DNA of 64,000 nt from Candidatus Nitrosacidococcus tergens (GTDB lineage: Bacteria; Pseudomonadota; Gammaproteobacteria; Nitrosococcales; Nitrosococcaceae): NCBI RefSeq assembly GCF_902810445.1, contig NZ_LR778175.1:1693001-1757000 (forward strand), read 5' to 3'. Numbering within the stretch: position 1 is the first letter of the stretch; every line of letters starts with the position of its first letter. The notes below the pieces were generated by a model. That model had not been told where the DNA came from, did not search any database, and saw nothing but the letters and a program-made list of their open reading frames with translations. This document shows positions 34,340 through 42,535 of this stretch, piece after piece. A program made the position numbers and the translations under genes.

Positions 34340-35575
34340 TTTTTCTAGTTTACGTAATAGTAATAATCCAGGTATGGTACATAAAGTACAAAAAATAAAG
34401 AATAATACCCATCCTAAGTATTCAGCAGTAAATCCTGTAGGTGCAGTCATAATTACTCGGGGGATACCCATAAAGCTTGAAAATAAAGCATATTGAGTTG
34501 CCGTAAATGTTTTATGAGTTAAACTGGCCATAAAAGCGGCATAAGCAGTGGTTCCCATTCCAGAGGTAAAATTCTCAAAGCTCACCGCTAAAATAAGAGC
34601 TAATAAATCATGGTTGGAGATAGCTAATAGAGAAAAACCTAAAATAGATAATCCTTGTAAAATACCAAATATCCATAGTGCTCGATAAATAGTAACTTTT
34701 AACATCAATACTCCACCAAGTATTCCACCAAGTATCGTAGTGCCTAACCCAAATCCTTTAACAATAAGTCCTATTTCAGAGGTGGAATAACCTAGTGAGA
34801 GATAAAAAGGAATAGTCATATGACCTGCCATGCTATCTCCAAGCTTATAAAACAAAATAAAAAATAGGATGAGTAAGGCATTGGACCGTGAAAAATACTC
34901 TTTAAATGGTGCAGTAATAGATTCTATTATCCCTTTAGGAGTACTAGTTAGAATTTGGGGTTCTGGAGCAAATAAAGTAGTAATCACACCAATAAACATC
35001 ATTACTGTAAATAAGCGGTATATTTGAGGAAAAGTGATATAATCAGCAAGGATTAATCCACCTGCAGAGGTTATCAACATACCTAAACGATAACCATTGA
35101 CATAAAATGCAGATCCTAAACCTAGCTCATGATCTGCTAGGCTTTCCCTTCGATAAGCATCTATTACATTATCCTGTAGTGCTGAAAAAAAAGTAACTAA
35201 TAAGGCAACACTAGCTATAGTGGCACTATGGGTAGGATGAGTAAAACTTAAGATAAATAATGTAATAATTACGCCTATTTGTGCCCATAATAACCAACCT
35301 CGGCGACGACCTAAATATTTAGGAGTATAGCTATCTAATAGAGGTGCCCAAAGAAATTTTAAAGTATAAGGAAGACCAACCAAAGAAAATAACCCAATCG
35401 TACTTAGATCTATATGCTCTTTTTTCATCCAAGCCTGAAGTACTGATCCTGTTAGTAGCAGTGGGAATCCGCTTGCAAAACCCATAAAAAAAGCAATAAC
35501 TACGGGAGTCGACATAATAGCTTGGAAAAAAGTGTGCCAGTATGTAATTAAACGGAAGTGTTTATAGACATTCAA
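34328..35575 (-). CDS. ampG: AmpG-like muropeptide permease (MFS)
   Basis: An inner-membrane transporter for anhydromuropeptides in cell-wall recycling. The 415 residues have about twelve membrane segments; the family start is FFMGFASGFPLLLTGSVLQAWMKKE, and WAPLLDSYTPKYLGRRRGWLLW is the conserved first cytoplasmic loop. The true start may be the Met at 35515 (MSTPVVIAFF), since the first 20 residues are not family-like and neither start has a clear Shine-Dalgarno; that would leave 79 bp, not 19, to the divergent pyrE. Confidence 0.88.
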   Translation of the reverse strand: MNVYKHFRLITYWHTFFQAIMSTPVVIAFFMGFASGFPLLLTGSVLQAWMKKEHIDLSTIGLFSLVGLPYTLKFLWAPLLDSYTPKYLGRRRGWLLWAQIGVIITLFILSFTHPTHSATIASVALLVTFFSALQDNVIDAYRRESLADHELGLGSAFYVNGYRLGMLITSAGGLILADYITFPQIYRLFTVMMFIGVITTLFAPEPQILTSTPKGIIESITAPFKEYFSRSNALLILFFILFYKLGDSMAGHMTIPFYLSLGYSTSEIGLIVKGFGLGTTILGGILGGVLMLKVTIYRALWIFGILQGLSILGFSLLAISNHDLLALILAVSFENFTSGMGTTAYAAFMASLTHKTFTATQYALFSSFMGIPRVIMTAPTGFTAEYLGWVLFFIFCTLCTIPGLLLLRKLEKLAT

Positions 35576-35594
35576 AATACATTTATTTAAAAAA

Positions 35595-36242
35595 ATGAAA
35601 GATTATCAGAAAGAATTTATTGAGTTCGCAATTAAAAGAAATATCCTTAGATTTGGAGAATTTACCTTAAAGTCAGGAAGAATTAGCCCCTATTTCTTTA
35701 ATAGTGGATTATTTAGTTACGGTAGTGACTTAGCTCACCTTGGAAGATTCTATGCTCATCGAGTTTCTCAGGCAAATCTTGAATTTGATATTTTATTTGG
35801 CCCTGCTTATAAAGGAATTCCTCTAGTAGCAGCTACTGCCATAGCTTTATCTGAGAAATTCAAACAAGATATAGGTTATGCATTTAACCGTAAAGAGCCA
35901 AAAGATCATGGAGAAGGAGGCACTATCATTGGTGCATCTCTTAATAGTCAAAAAGTACTTATTGTGGATGATGTAATTTCTGCTGGAACTTCAGTACGAG
36001 AATCTGTCACACTGATAAAAGATGCAGGAGGAATTTTGACAGGAGTAGTCATTTCTTTGGATCGGCAAGAAAGAGGAAAAGGTACTCAATCTGCAGCACA
36101 AGAAATTACCACTCAATATGGCATTCCAGTAATAAGTATTGCCTCCTTAACTCATTTAATTACTTATTTATCAAAATCACCTACTATGGAGCAGTATTTA
36201 GATCGAGTGAAAGTGTATCGAGATCAGTATGGTATAGAGTAA
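35595..36242 (+). CDS. pyrE: Orotate phosphoribosyltransferase
   Basis: Makes orotidine 5'-phosphate from orotate and PRPP in pyrimidine synthesis. The 215-residue protein has FTLKSGRISPYFFNSG, FGPAYKGIPL, YAFNRKEPKDHGEGG (catalytic loop) and the PRPP-binding VLIVDDVISAGTSVRES. Normal length (E. coli 213). A bidirectional-looking terminator follows. Confidence 0.97.
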   Translation: MKDYQKEFIEFAIKRNILRFGEFTLKSGRISPYFFNSGLFSYGSDLAHLGRFYAHRVSQANLEFDILFGPAYKGIPLVAATAIALSEKFKQDIGYAFNRKEPKDHGEGGTIIGASLNSQKVLIVDDVISAGTSVRESVTLIKDAGGILTGVVISLDRQERGKGTQSAAQEITTQYGIPVISIASLTHLITYLSKSPTMEQYLDRVKVYRDQYGIE

Positions 36243-36252
36243 TGGTATGTAT

Positions 36253-36291
36253 TTATTAAAAATAAATAACTATGTTATTTGTTTTTAATAA
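36253..36291. terminator. Bidirectional terminator between pyrE and argB
   Basis: Arms of 18 bp (36253-36270 and 36274-36291) pair with a single T/G mismatch around the loop TAT. The arms carry A/T tracts on both outer sides, so the hairpin can stop transcripts from both convergent genes. It overlaps the stop codon and last residues of argB. Confidence 0.8.
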
Positions 36292-37183
36292 AAGTGCCAA
36301 TTCCTTCATCGGTAAATAATTCCAGCAATACTGCATGTTGTACTCGCCCATCAATAATATGAGCAGATTTTACTCCATGAGCTACAGCTTCTAAGGCACA
36401 TTGAATTTTGGGAAGCATTCCACCAGAAATAGTACCATCTGCGATTAAATCATTCACTTGAGTAGTAGTTAGTCCTGTAAGTAAATCACCTGATTTATCC
36501 AGTACTCCTTGAGTGTTGGTTAATAATATTAACTTCTCAGCACCTAGAGATTCAGCAATTTTTCCTGCTACTAAATCAGCATTAATATTATAAGAATGCC
36601 CATCTTCCCCCACACCTACAGGAGCAATAACAGGAATAAATTTTCCCTGCGTAAGCGTATAAATGATCTGAGTATTAATTTGTTTTACTTTTCCCACATA
36701 ACCCATATCAATAAGTTCTGGGTTTTTTTCTAATATAGAGTCCGAGATATTTGGCTTTAAATGGAGTTTTTCAGCTTGAATTAATCCTCCATCTTTACCA
36801 GTGAGCCCAACGGCACGACCCTCTCGCTTATTAATGAGATTGACGATCTCTTTGTTAACTTGCCCTCCTAATACCATTTCAACTACATCCATGGTTTCTT
36901 TATCAGTGACTCGCATTCCCTGAATAAACTCACTTTCCTTACCCATTTTTGCCAGTAGTTGCCCAATTTGAGGTCCACCTCCATGAACAATAATAGGATG
37001 AATACCTACTAGTTTCATCAGTACAATATCTTGAGCAAAACTCTCTTTTAGCTCGTTATCAACCATTGCATTACCACCATATTTAATGACGATAGTTTTT
37101 CCTGAAAAACGTTGGATATAAGGTAGGGCTTTAGTTAAAACATGAGCTATATTGAATGCACGATCGGTAATGGAGGGTTGCAT
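36275..37183 (-). CDS. argB: Acetylglutamate kinase
   Basis: Second step of arginine synthesis. The 302 residues have VIKYGGNAM near residue 28-36, the nucleotide/substrate motifs VHGGGPQIGQLLAKMG and GLTGKDGGLI, NINADLVAGKIAESLGAEKLILLTN (in contiguous parts), and SGGMLPKIQCALEA. The N-terminal helix suits the arginine-inhibited hexameric type, but this is inference. It is 5 bp after algC. Confidence 0.96.
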   Translation of the reverse strand: MQPSITDRAFNIAHVLTKALPYIQRFSGKTIVIKYGGNAMVDNELKESFAQDIVLMKLVGIHPIIVHGGGPQIGQLLAKMGKESEFIQGMRVTDKETMDVVEMVLGGQVNKEIVNLINKREGRAVGLTGKDGGLIQAEKLHLKPNISDSILEKNPELIDMGYVGKVKQINTQIIYTLTQGKFIPVIAPVGVGEDGHSYNINADLVAGKIAESLGAEKLILLTNTQGVLDKSGDLLTGLTTTQVNDLIADGTISGGMLPKIQCALEAVAHGVKSAHIIDGRVQHAVLLELFTDEGIGTFIKNK

Positions 37184-37188
37184 AGAAA

Positions 37189-38595
37189 TTAAAAAGATAA
37201 AATTAATTCTGGATCTACTTGTAGTATGAATTCTTTAAAAGTATTTTTTATTCGCTCTAATGCTACGGCATTATCTGCTTCAAAACGGAGAATAAGTGAG
37301 GGGGTAGTATTGGATGGACGAACTAAACCCCAGCCATCTTTAAATTCTACTCGTAATCCATCAATAGAAATAATTTTTGTATCTGATGGATATTTAGCTT
37401 GTAGGAGTAATTTTTCCATAAATTGGAAATGCGTCCCTTCAGCCATATTTACTCTAATTTCTGGAGTACTAATATCGTTGGGTAGCTCATCGAATACTTC
37501 AGCAGAATTTTTTGTATTTTTAGCTAAAATTTCAAGTAACCTTGCTCCAGTATATAAAGCATCATCAAAACCATACCATCGTTCTTTAAAGAAAATATGA
37601 CCGCTCATTTCTCCAGCAAGTAAAGCATCTGTTTCTTTCATTTTTGCTTTAATTAAAGAGTGTCCTGTTTTATACATCATAGGGCTACCCCCAGCACTCT
37701 TAATTATTAGATCTAAGTGACGGGAGCATTTCACATCATATAGAATAATTGCTTTTGGATTTCGAGAAACTACGTCCTTAGCATAGAGCATGAGTTGGCG
37801 ATCAGGCCAAATTATGTTTCCTTTAGAGTCAACTACCCCTAAGCGATCTCCATCTCCATCAAACGCAAAGCCTATATCCGCCTTTTCTTCCTTAACTTTT
37901 CGGATAAGATCTTTTAAATTTTCTGGCTGGCTAGGATCAGGGTGATGATGAGGAAAATGACCATCAATATCGCAATAGAGCTCTATCACTTCGTTACCCA
38001 TTGCTCGATACAAGTAAGGAGCAACTTCTCCCGCAGCACCACTACCACAGTCAACAATAATTTTTAAAGACCGAAAGAGCTTTATATCTGCTGTAATTTT
38101 TTGAAGATAAGAAGGTATAACATCTAGGATTTTTACACTTCCTGTCCCATAAAGGTAATTTTTATTCTCAATTCGCTGACGTAACCTTTGGATAGCCTCT
38201 AGAGCTAGTGTATTTCCCCCTAAAATCATTTTTAACCCATTATAATTTGGAGGATTATGGCTACCTGTTACCATGATACCTGCCCCAGTTTCTAAAAAAT
38301 AAGTGGCAAAATAGAGTATAGGGGTAGGCACCAAACCAATATCTATTATATGGCAACCTGAATTTTGTAATCCTTCGATAAGAGCATGGGAAAGATCTTT
38401 ACCAGATAAGCGACCATCTCGCCCTACTACTATATTTTTTTGATGGTGAAATTCTTGGCTTTCGCTACCCAGTGCTTGCCCAATGCTATAAACAATTTCA
38501 GGCGTAAGATCTTCATTGACTATACCACGAATATCGTAGGCTTTAAAAATAGAGGTAGGAATATTATTATTTTCTTTACATAATTGGTTTTTCAA
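37189..38595 (-). CDS. algC: Phosphomannomutase/phosphoglucomutase
   Basis: Interconverts 6-phospho and 1-phospho mannose or glucose for LPS and polysaccharide synthesis. The 468-residue protein of the alpha-D-phosphohexomutase family shows FKAYDIRGIVNEDL, VGRDGRLSG, the phosphoserine loop TGSHNPPNYNGLKM, the metal loop FDGDGDRLGVVD, the sugar-binding GEMSGHIFFKERWYGFDDA (AlgC-type), and a C-terminal RPSNTTPSLILRFEA phosphate-binding loop. Confidence 0.93.
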   Translation of the reverse strand: MKNQLCKENNNIPTSIFKAYDIRGIVNEDLTPEIVYSIGQALGSESQEFHHQKNIVVGRDGRLSGKDLSHALIEGLQNSGCHIIDIGLVPTPILYFATYFLETGAGIMVTGSHNPPNYNGLKMILGGNTLALEAIQRLRQRIENKNYLYGTGSVKILDVIPSYLQKITADIKLFRSLKIIVDCGSGAAGEVAPYLYRAMGNEVIELYCDIDGHFPHHHPDPSQPENLKDLIRKVKEEKADIGFAFDGDGDRLGVVDSKGNIIWPDRQLMLYAKDVVSRNPKAIILYDVKCSRHLDLIIKSAGGSPMMYKTGHSLIKAKMKETDALLAGEMSGHIFFKERWYGFDDALYTGARLLEILAKNTKNSAEVFDELPNDISTPEIRVNMAEGTHFQFMEKLLLQAKYPSDTKIISIDGLRVEFKDGWGLVRPSNTTPSLILRFEADNAVALERIKNTFKEFILQVDPELILSF

Positions 38596-38642
38596 TTTAT
38601 TTCTCCCAATTTTATTGGAGTAAGATAGGTTAAAAACTATAA

Positions 38643-39098
38643 TTAATATTTTCCTGTGTGACCAAAACCCCCTTCCCCTCGATGGCTAGTAGTAAATGAT
38701 TCAACAGTTTTGAATGAAACTTGAATAATAGGGACAAATACCATTTGAGCAATTCGTTCACCTATAGTAATAATAAAAGGATCAGATCCTCTATTCCAGC
38801 AAGAAATAAGAATCTCTCCTTGATAATCACTATCAATAAGTCCTACTAAGTTACCTAAAACAATGCCATGTTTATGTCCTAATCCAGAGCGAGGTAGTAG
38901 TACAGCAGCTAATGTAGGATCTGCAATATGTATTGCTAATCCTGTTGGAATAAGTTCAGTGGTATTTGGTAGTATTGCTAAATCATTAGAAATGCAAGCC
39001 CGTAAATCTAATCCAGCAGCCCCAGAAGTTGCGTAATGAGGCAGGGGAATTTCAGTACCTAAGCGAGAATCTAAAATTTTAACTTGGATGTTTTTCAT
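38643..39098 (-). CDS. dut: dUTP diphosphatase
   Basis: Hydrolyses dUTP to dUMP, keeping uracil out of DNA and feeding dTMP synthesis. The 151 residues contain all five trimeric dUTPase motifs: AGLDLRA, LLPRSGLGHK, GNLVGLIDSDYQGEI, GERIAQMVF and the C-terminal RGEGGFGHTG. The start overlaps the end of coaBC by 20 bp, the usual gammaproteobacterial pairing. Confidence 0.97.
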   Translation of the reverse strand: MKNIQVKILDSRLGTEIPLPHYATSGAAGLDLRACISNDLAILPNTTELIPTGLAIHIADPTLAAVLLPRSGLGHKHGIVLGNLVGLIDSDYQGEILISCWNRGSDPFIITIGERIAQMVFVPIIQVSFKTVESFTTSHRGEGGFGHTGKY

Positions 39099-40284
39099 GA
39101 TAGCACCAAGCTATTTGCTGTATAAGTTTTTGAGCAAGTATTGTTTTTGGATATAAAGGAAAGTCTATCTCCCCTTTATCCCACATAACTGTACATTCAT
39201 TTGTATCTACTTCAAATCCTTGATGATACCCAACTGGATTTACTACTATCATATCGAGATTTTTTGCGATGAATTTAGATCTAGCATTTTCTTTATAATT
39301 TTCTGTTTCAGCTGCAAATCCTACTAAAAAAGGTCTATGAGGTTGCTCTCCAACTGTTTTTAGAATATCTATAGTTTGCTTTAGTTCTAATGTTATATTT
39401 TTGTCTGTTTTTTTTATTTTTTGTAATAATATTTGGGTAGATTGGTAATCCGATACTGCAGCACAGCTAATAAAAATATCTGTCTTAGTTATAAGTGATA
39501 ACACCTGCTCACTCATCTGTTGCGCAGTATCTATTGTAATTTTTTGCACTCTAAAAGGAGTATCCAAACTGGTAGAACCGCTAATTAGCGTTACCTGAGC
39601 TCCTGCACTTTCTGCAGCTTCAGCTAAAGCATAGCCCATTTTTCCAGAACTCCGATTGCTTAAAAAACGAACTGGGTCTAAGTACTCTCGAGTAGGACCC
39701 GCAGTAATTAATACCGATAACCCTGCTAGATAGGGTTCAATAAATAATTTTGTTATTTGATAAATAAGTTCCTTAGGCTCTGCCATCCTCCCTAAACCCC
39801 ATTCACCACAGGCTTGATTTCCTTCGTTAGGCCCCCATATTCTTACGCCTCGTCGAGTTAAAGTAGCGATGTTTTCTTGAGTTGCTATAGCGTGCCACAT
39901 TTGCTGATTCATACTAGGAGCAACCGCAAGTGGAGCTGTAGTGGTTAGACAGATAGCAGTAAGTAAATCATTGCCACGACCTTGAGCAATTCGAGCAATA
40001 ATATCTGCAGAAGCTGGGGCAATTAATATTAAATCTGCCCATCTGGCTAAAGCAATATGCCCCATAGCTAATTCTTGCGATGGGTCCATGAGGCTAGTAT
40101 GAACTGGGTTACTACTCAAGGCTTGAAAAGTGAGTGGAGCAATAAATTTTTGAGCAGTCTCAGTCATGACTACTCTAACTTCAGCACCCAGATCCCGTAA
40201 TTTACGGACTAAATCACCAGCTTTATAAGCTGCAATACTACCGCTAATACCGATTAAAATCCGTTTATCTCGAGTTATTTCCAA
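39079..40284 (-). CDS. coaBC: Bifunctional phosphopantothenoylcysteine decarboxylase/synthase
   Basis: Two steps of coenzyme A synthesis in one 401-residue protein. The N-terminal CoaC half has the flavin site GISGSIAAYKAGDLVR, PASADIIARIAQGRGNDL and PSMNQQMW, with the catalytic Cys region GNQACGEWGLGRM. The C-terminal CoaB half has ITAGPTREYLDPVRFLSNRSSGKMGYALAEAA (two contiguous parts) and the VVNPVGYHQGFEVDTNE end. Normal length. Confidence 0.97.
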   Translation of the reverse strand: MEITRDKRILIGISGSIAAYKAGDLVRKLRDLGAEVRVVMTETAQKFIAPLTFQALSSNPVHTSLMDPSQELAMGHIALARWADLILIAPASADIIARIAQGRGNDLLTAICLTTTAPLAVAPSMNQQMWHAIATQENIATLTRRGVRIWGPNEGNQACGEWGLGRMAEPKELIYQITKLFIEPYLAGLSVLITAGPTREYLDPVRFLSNRSSGKMGYALAEAAESAGAQVTLISGSTSLDTPFRVQKITIDTAQQMSEQVLSLITKTDIFISCAAVSDYQSTQILLQKIKKTDKNITLELKQTIDILKTVGEQPHRPFLVGFAAETENYKENARSKFIAKNLDMIVVNPVGYHQGFEVDTNECTVMWDKGEIDFPLYPKTILAQKLIQQIAWCYHEKHPS

Positions 40285-40306
40285 CTATTTTTTAGTGAAT
40301 TTGATT

Positions 40307-40963
40307 TTATTCTCTTTTCTTCTCAAAAGGATTTAGGCTGACTCTAGTTTCTGGATCCAATACTAATTTATCCCCCTTATGAAGAAGGATAAAGTTTAAT
40401 ACTCCTCTTAAAGATCTTGATCCGGAAAGCACGAATTTACTTTCTGCTTCCTCATTAAATAGTGCTGATTCTAATGCTTCATCCACAGTATAATTAAGCT
40501 CTTGAGCGAGAAAATCATCATGGTTTGCTTGATTGAGTATACCCATAAACCAAATTTGATTTTTAGTAGGTATCCCTATTCCATTTTCTGTAGCAAAAAA
40601 ACCTTTTATCTGGGTTGAGCCAAAAATTAATCCTTGAGGACCATTTAAAAACTCATGTTCAAAATTTATGGTACGAATCTGACTTGATGATTCGGTTGCT
40701 ACAAAGGTGACATGCCAAAATTCAATTGCATTGACATGTTCTCTACTCTTATCTAGGCAAATTTGTGGATTCTTGCCGTATTCACTAGAGATAATGTTAA
40801 ATCCAGGATAATCTCCAGCGATATTAACACAGCTACTAGAGAGATCCCCTGATTCTGCCATAGTCAGTATTTGACTATAAATACTCGCGGTTAATCCATA
40901 GGCGTTGGGATGCAACCCAAAGTAAAGTAATATACCTAAGACAGTAATTTGAAAAGATTTCAT
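40307..40963 (-). CDS. Uncharacterised exported protein
   Basis: A 218-residue protein I do not recognise. It has a signal peptide (hydrophobic MKSFQITVLGILLYFG, cleavage possibly after NAYG). The mature part has two cysteines close together in the N-terminal third (SSSCVNIAG, PQICLDKS) that could form a disulfide, no further membrane segment and a charged C-terminus ending EKKRE. It is 22 bp upstream of coaBC on the same strand, so it may share its transcript. Confidence 0.65.
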   Translation of the reverse strand: MKSFQITVLGILLYFGLHPNAYGLTASIYSQILTMAESGDLSSSCVNIAGDYPGFNIISSEYGKNPQICLDKSREHVNAIEFWHVTFVATESSSQIRTINFEHEFLNGPQGLIFGSTQIKGFFATENGIGIPTKNQIWFMGILNQANHDDFLAQELNYTVDEALESALFNEEAESKFVLSGSRSLRGVLNFILLHKGDKLVLDPETRVSLNPFEKKRE

Positions 40964-41155
40964 TTAGCTTTTGTTTTTTATAACTTTAAAAATTAATTGG
41001 GCAACCTATAAAACTAGAATAAATCAGAATTTAGATTGTTAATCAGTAGTTATTTTATAGATTATTCAAGAATAAAAAACAGAGTTTTATGGATTATATA
41101 CCAAAGATAGCTAGCTATGGCATACTCTATATAGGTAATTTTGGGTATGAAATCA

Positions 41156-41193
41156 CTTAAATAAATCTTTACTTAAGTAAAGATTTATTTAAG
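41156..41193. promoter_or_regulatory. Perfect 38-bp palindrome upstream of sqr
   Basis: The two 19-base halves are exact reverse complements (half-site reading CTTAAATAAATCTTTACTT, centre TTAA). It ends 26 bp before the sqr ATG and before the Shine-Dalgarno AGGAG (at ~41210). No T-run follows on either strand, so it does not look like a terminator. Length, symmetry and position suggest an operator or a 5'-leader hairpin. Seen directly; function inferred. Confidence 0.6.
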
Positions 41194-41219
41194 AAACTAC
41201 TTAAAAATGAGGAGTATAT

Positions 41220-42476
41220 ATGGCAAATACAAAACATCATCAGATCGTTATTGTTGGTGGTGGTGCTGCAGGTATCACGGTAGCAGCTTCCCTTAGAAGA
41301 AAAAAAGGAGGCAAAAAATTAGATATTGCTATTATTGAGCCATCCAGTAATCATTATTACCAGCCTGCCTTTACATTAGTAGGTGCTGGAGCATATTCTT
41401 TAGAAAAAACTCGTCGCTCTGAAGAAAGTTTAATTCCTCCTAATATAGAGTGGATTCAGGACTCTGTAACTAGTTTTAGTCCTCAAAATAATCAAGTGAA
41501 ATTAGCCTCTGGACAGCTAATAGACTATGACTACCTTGTGGTCTGTCCTGGGTTAGAATTAAATTGGGACAAAGTAGAAGGATTAAAAGAAACTCTTGGT
41601 AGAAATGGAGTGTGTAGTAACTATTCCCCTGAATATGCTCCATATACTTGGGAATGTATACAAGGGCTTAATCAAGGAGCAACCGCTATTTTTACTCAAC
41701 CACCTATGCCTTTTAAATGCCCAGGCGCACCACAGAAAATCGCTTATCTAGCTGCTGATCATTTACGTAAAAAGAAGACATTAACCGAATCTACCCTTTA
41801 TTTTTGTACTCATGCACCCGTGATGTTTGGTGTACCTTTCTTCTCAAAAGAGTTAGACAAAGTAGTGGCTCGCTATGGAATTCATGCTAAATTTCAACAT
41901 AATCTAATTGCCGTGGATGGAAAAAACAAACAAGCGACTTTTGAAATAGTGGGCGGAGATAACACCGGAGAAAAAATTACTTTAGATTTTGACATACTCC
42001 ATGTTACTCCTCCTCAAAGCCCTCCAGAAGCAGTAAAGTCTAGTCCACTGGCTAATGAGGCAGGTTATATAGATGTGCATAAAAATTCTATGCAGCATAC
42101 TCAGTATAAAAATGTATTTTCTTTAGGAGATTCTGCAGGTACTCCTAATTCAAAAACAGCAGCTGCCGTTCGTAAGCAAGCCCCTGTGGTCGTAAAGAAT
42201 TTGTTGCACCTTATCCAAGGTGGGAATCTAGAGGAAGGCTATGATGGCTATGCTTCTTGCCCGCTGACTACAGGTTATGGGAAATTAATAATGGCTGAGT
42301 TTATTTATGGCGGAAAAGTTACCCCTACACTGCCTTTAGAGCCTAGTAAAGAGCGTTTACTTAATTGGTGGATTAAGGTGACAGGACTTCCTATCTTATA
42401 TTGGGATTATATGCTTAAGGGTTATGAATGGTTTTTTGCACATAATACCAATTATGAAGAACCTAAAGAAGGCTAG
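41220..42476 (+). CDS. sqr: Sulfide:quinone oxidoreductase (type II-like)
   Basis: A flavoprotein that oxidises sulfide and passes electrons to the quinone pool at the membrane. The 418 residues have the FAD motif VGGGAAGIT (12-20), a second NAD/FAD-type segment around YLVVCPG, and FSLGDSAGTPNSKTAAAVRKQ (FAD binding). The redox cysteines are C167 (FKCPGAPQK) and C347 (SCPLTTGYGK), the pair and contexts of the SQOR type that uses two cysteines. The C-terminal amphipathic part can sit on the membrane. A strong AGGAG ribosome site and a 38-bp palindrome precede it. The gene stands alone. Confidence 0.9.
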   Translation: MANTKHHQIVIVGGGAAGITVAASLRRKKGGKKLDIAIIEPSSNHYYQPAFTLVGAGAYSLEKTRRSEESLIPPNIEWIQDSVTSFSPQNNQVKLASGQLIDYDYLVVCPGLELNWDKVEGLKETLGRNGVCSNYSPEYAPYTWECIQGLNQGATAIFTQPPMPFKCPGAPQKIAYLAADHLRKKKTLTESTLYFCTHAPVMFGVPFFSKELDKVVARYGIHAKFQHNLIAVDGKNKQATFEIVGGDNTGEKITLDFDILHVTPPQSPPEAVKSSPLANEAGYIDVHKNSMQHTQYKNVFSLGDSAGTPNSKTAAAVRKQAPVVVKNLLHLIQGGNLEEGYDGYASCPLTTGYGKLIMAEFIYGGKVTPTLPLEPSKERLLNWWIKVTGLPILYWDYMLKGYEWFFAHNTNYEEPKEG

Positions 42477-42478
42477 AT

Positions 42479-42535
42479 AATAAAATGCAGGAATCGTAGT
42501 ACAAGGAAGTACTGCTTTCCTAAAAATGCTTTATT
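42479..42535. terminator. Possible hairpin between sqr and RND gene
   Basis: The interval between the convergent stops can fold with outer arms AATAAA/TTTATT and an inner AGTAC/GTACT hairpin (loop AAGGAA). The stem is imperfect and there is no long T-run, so I call it a terminator only weakly. Confidence 0.3.
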
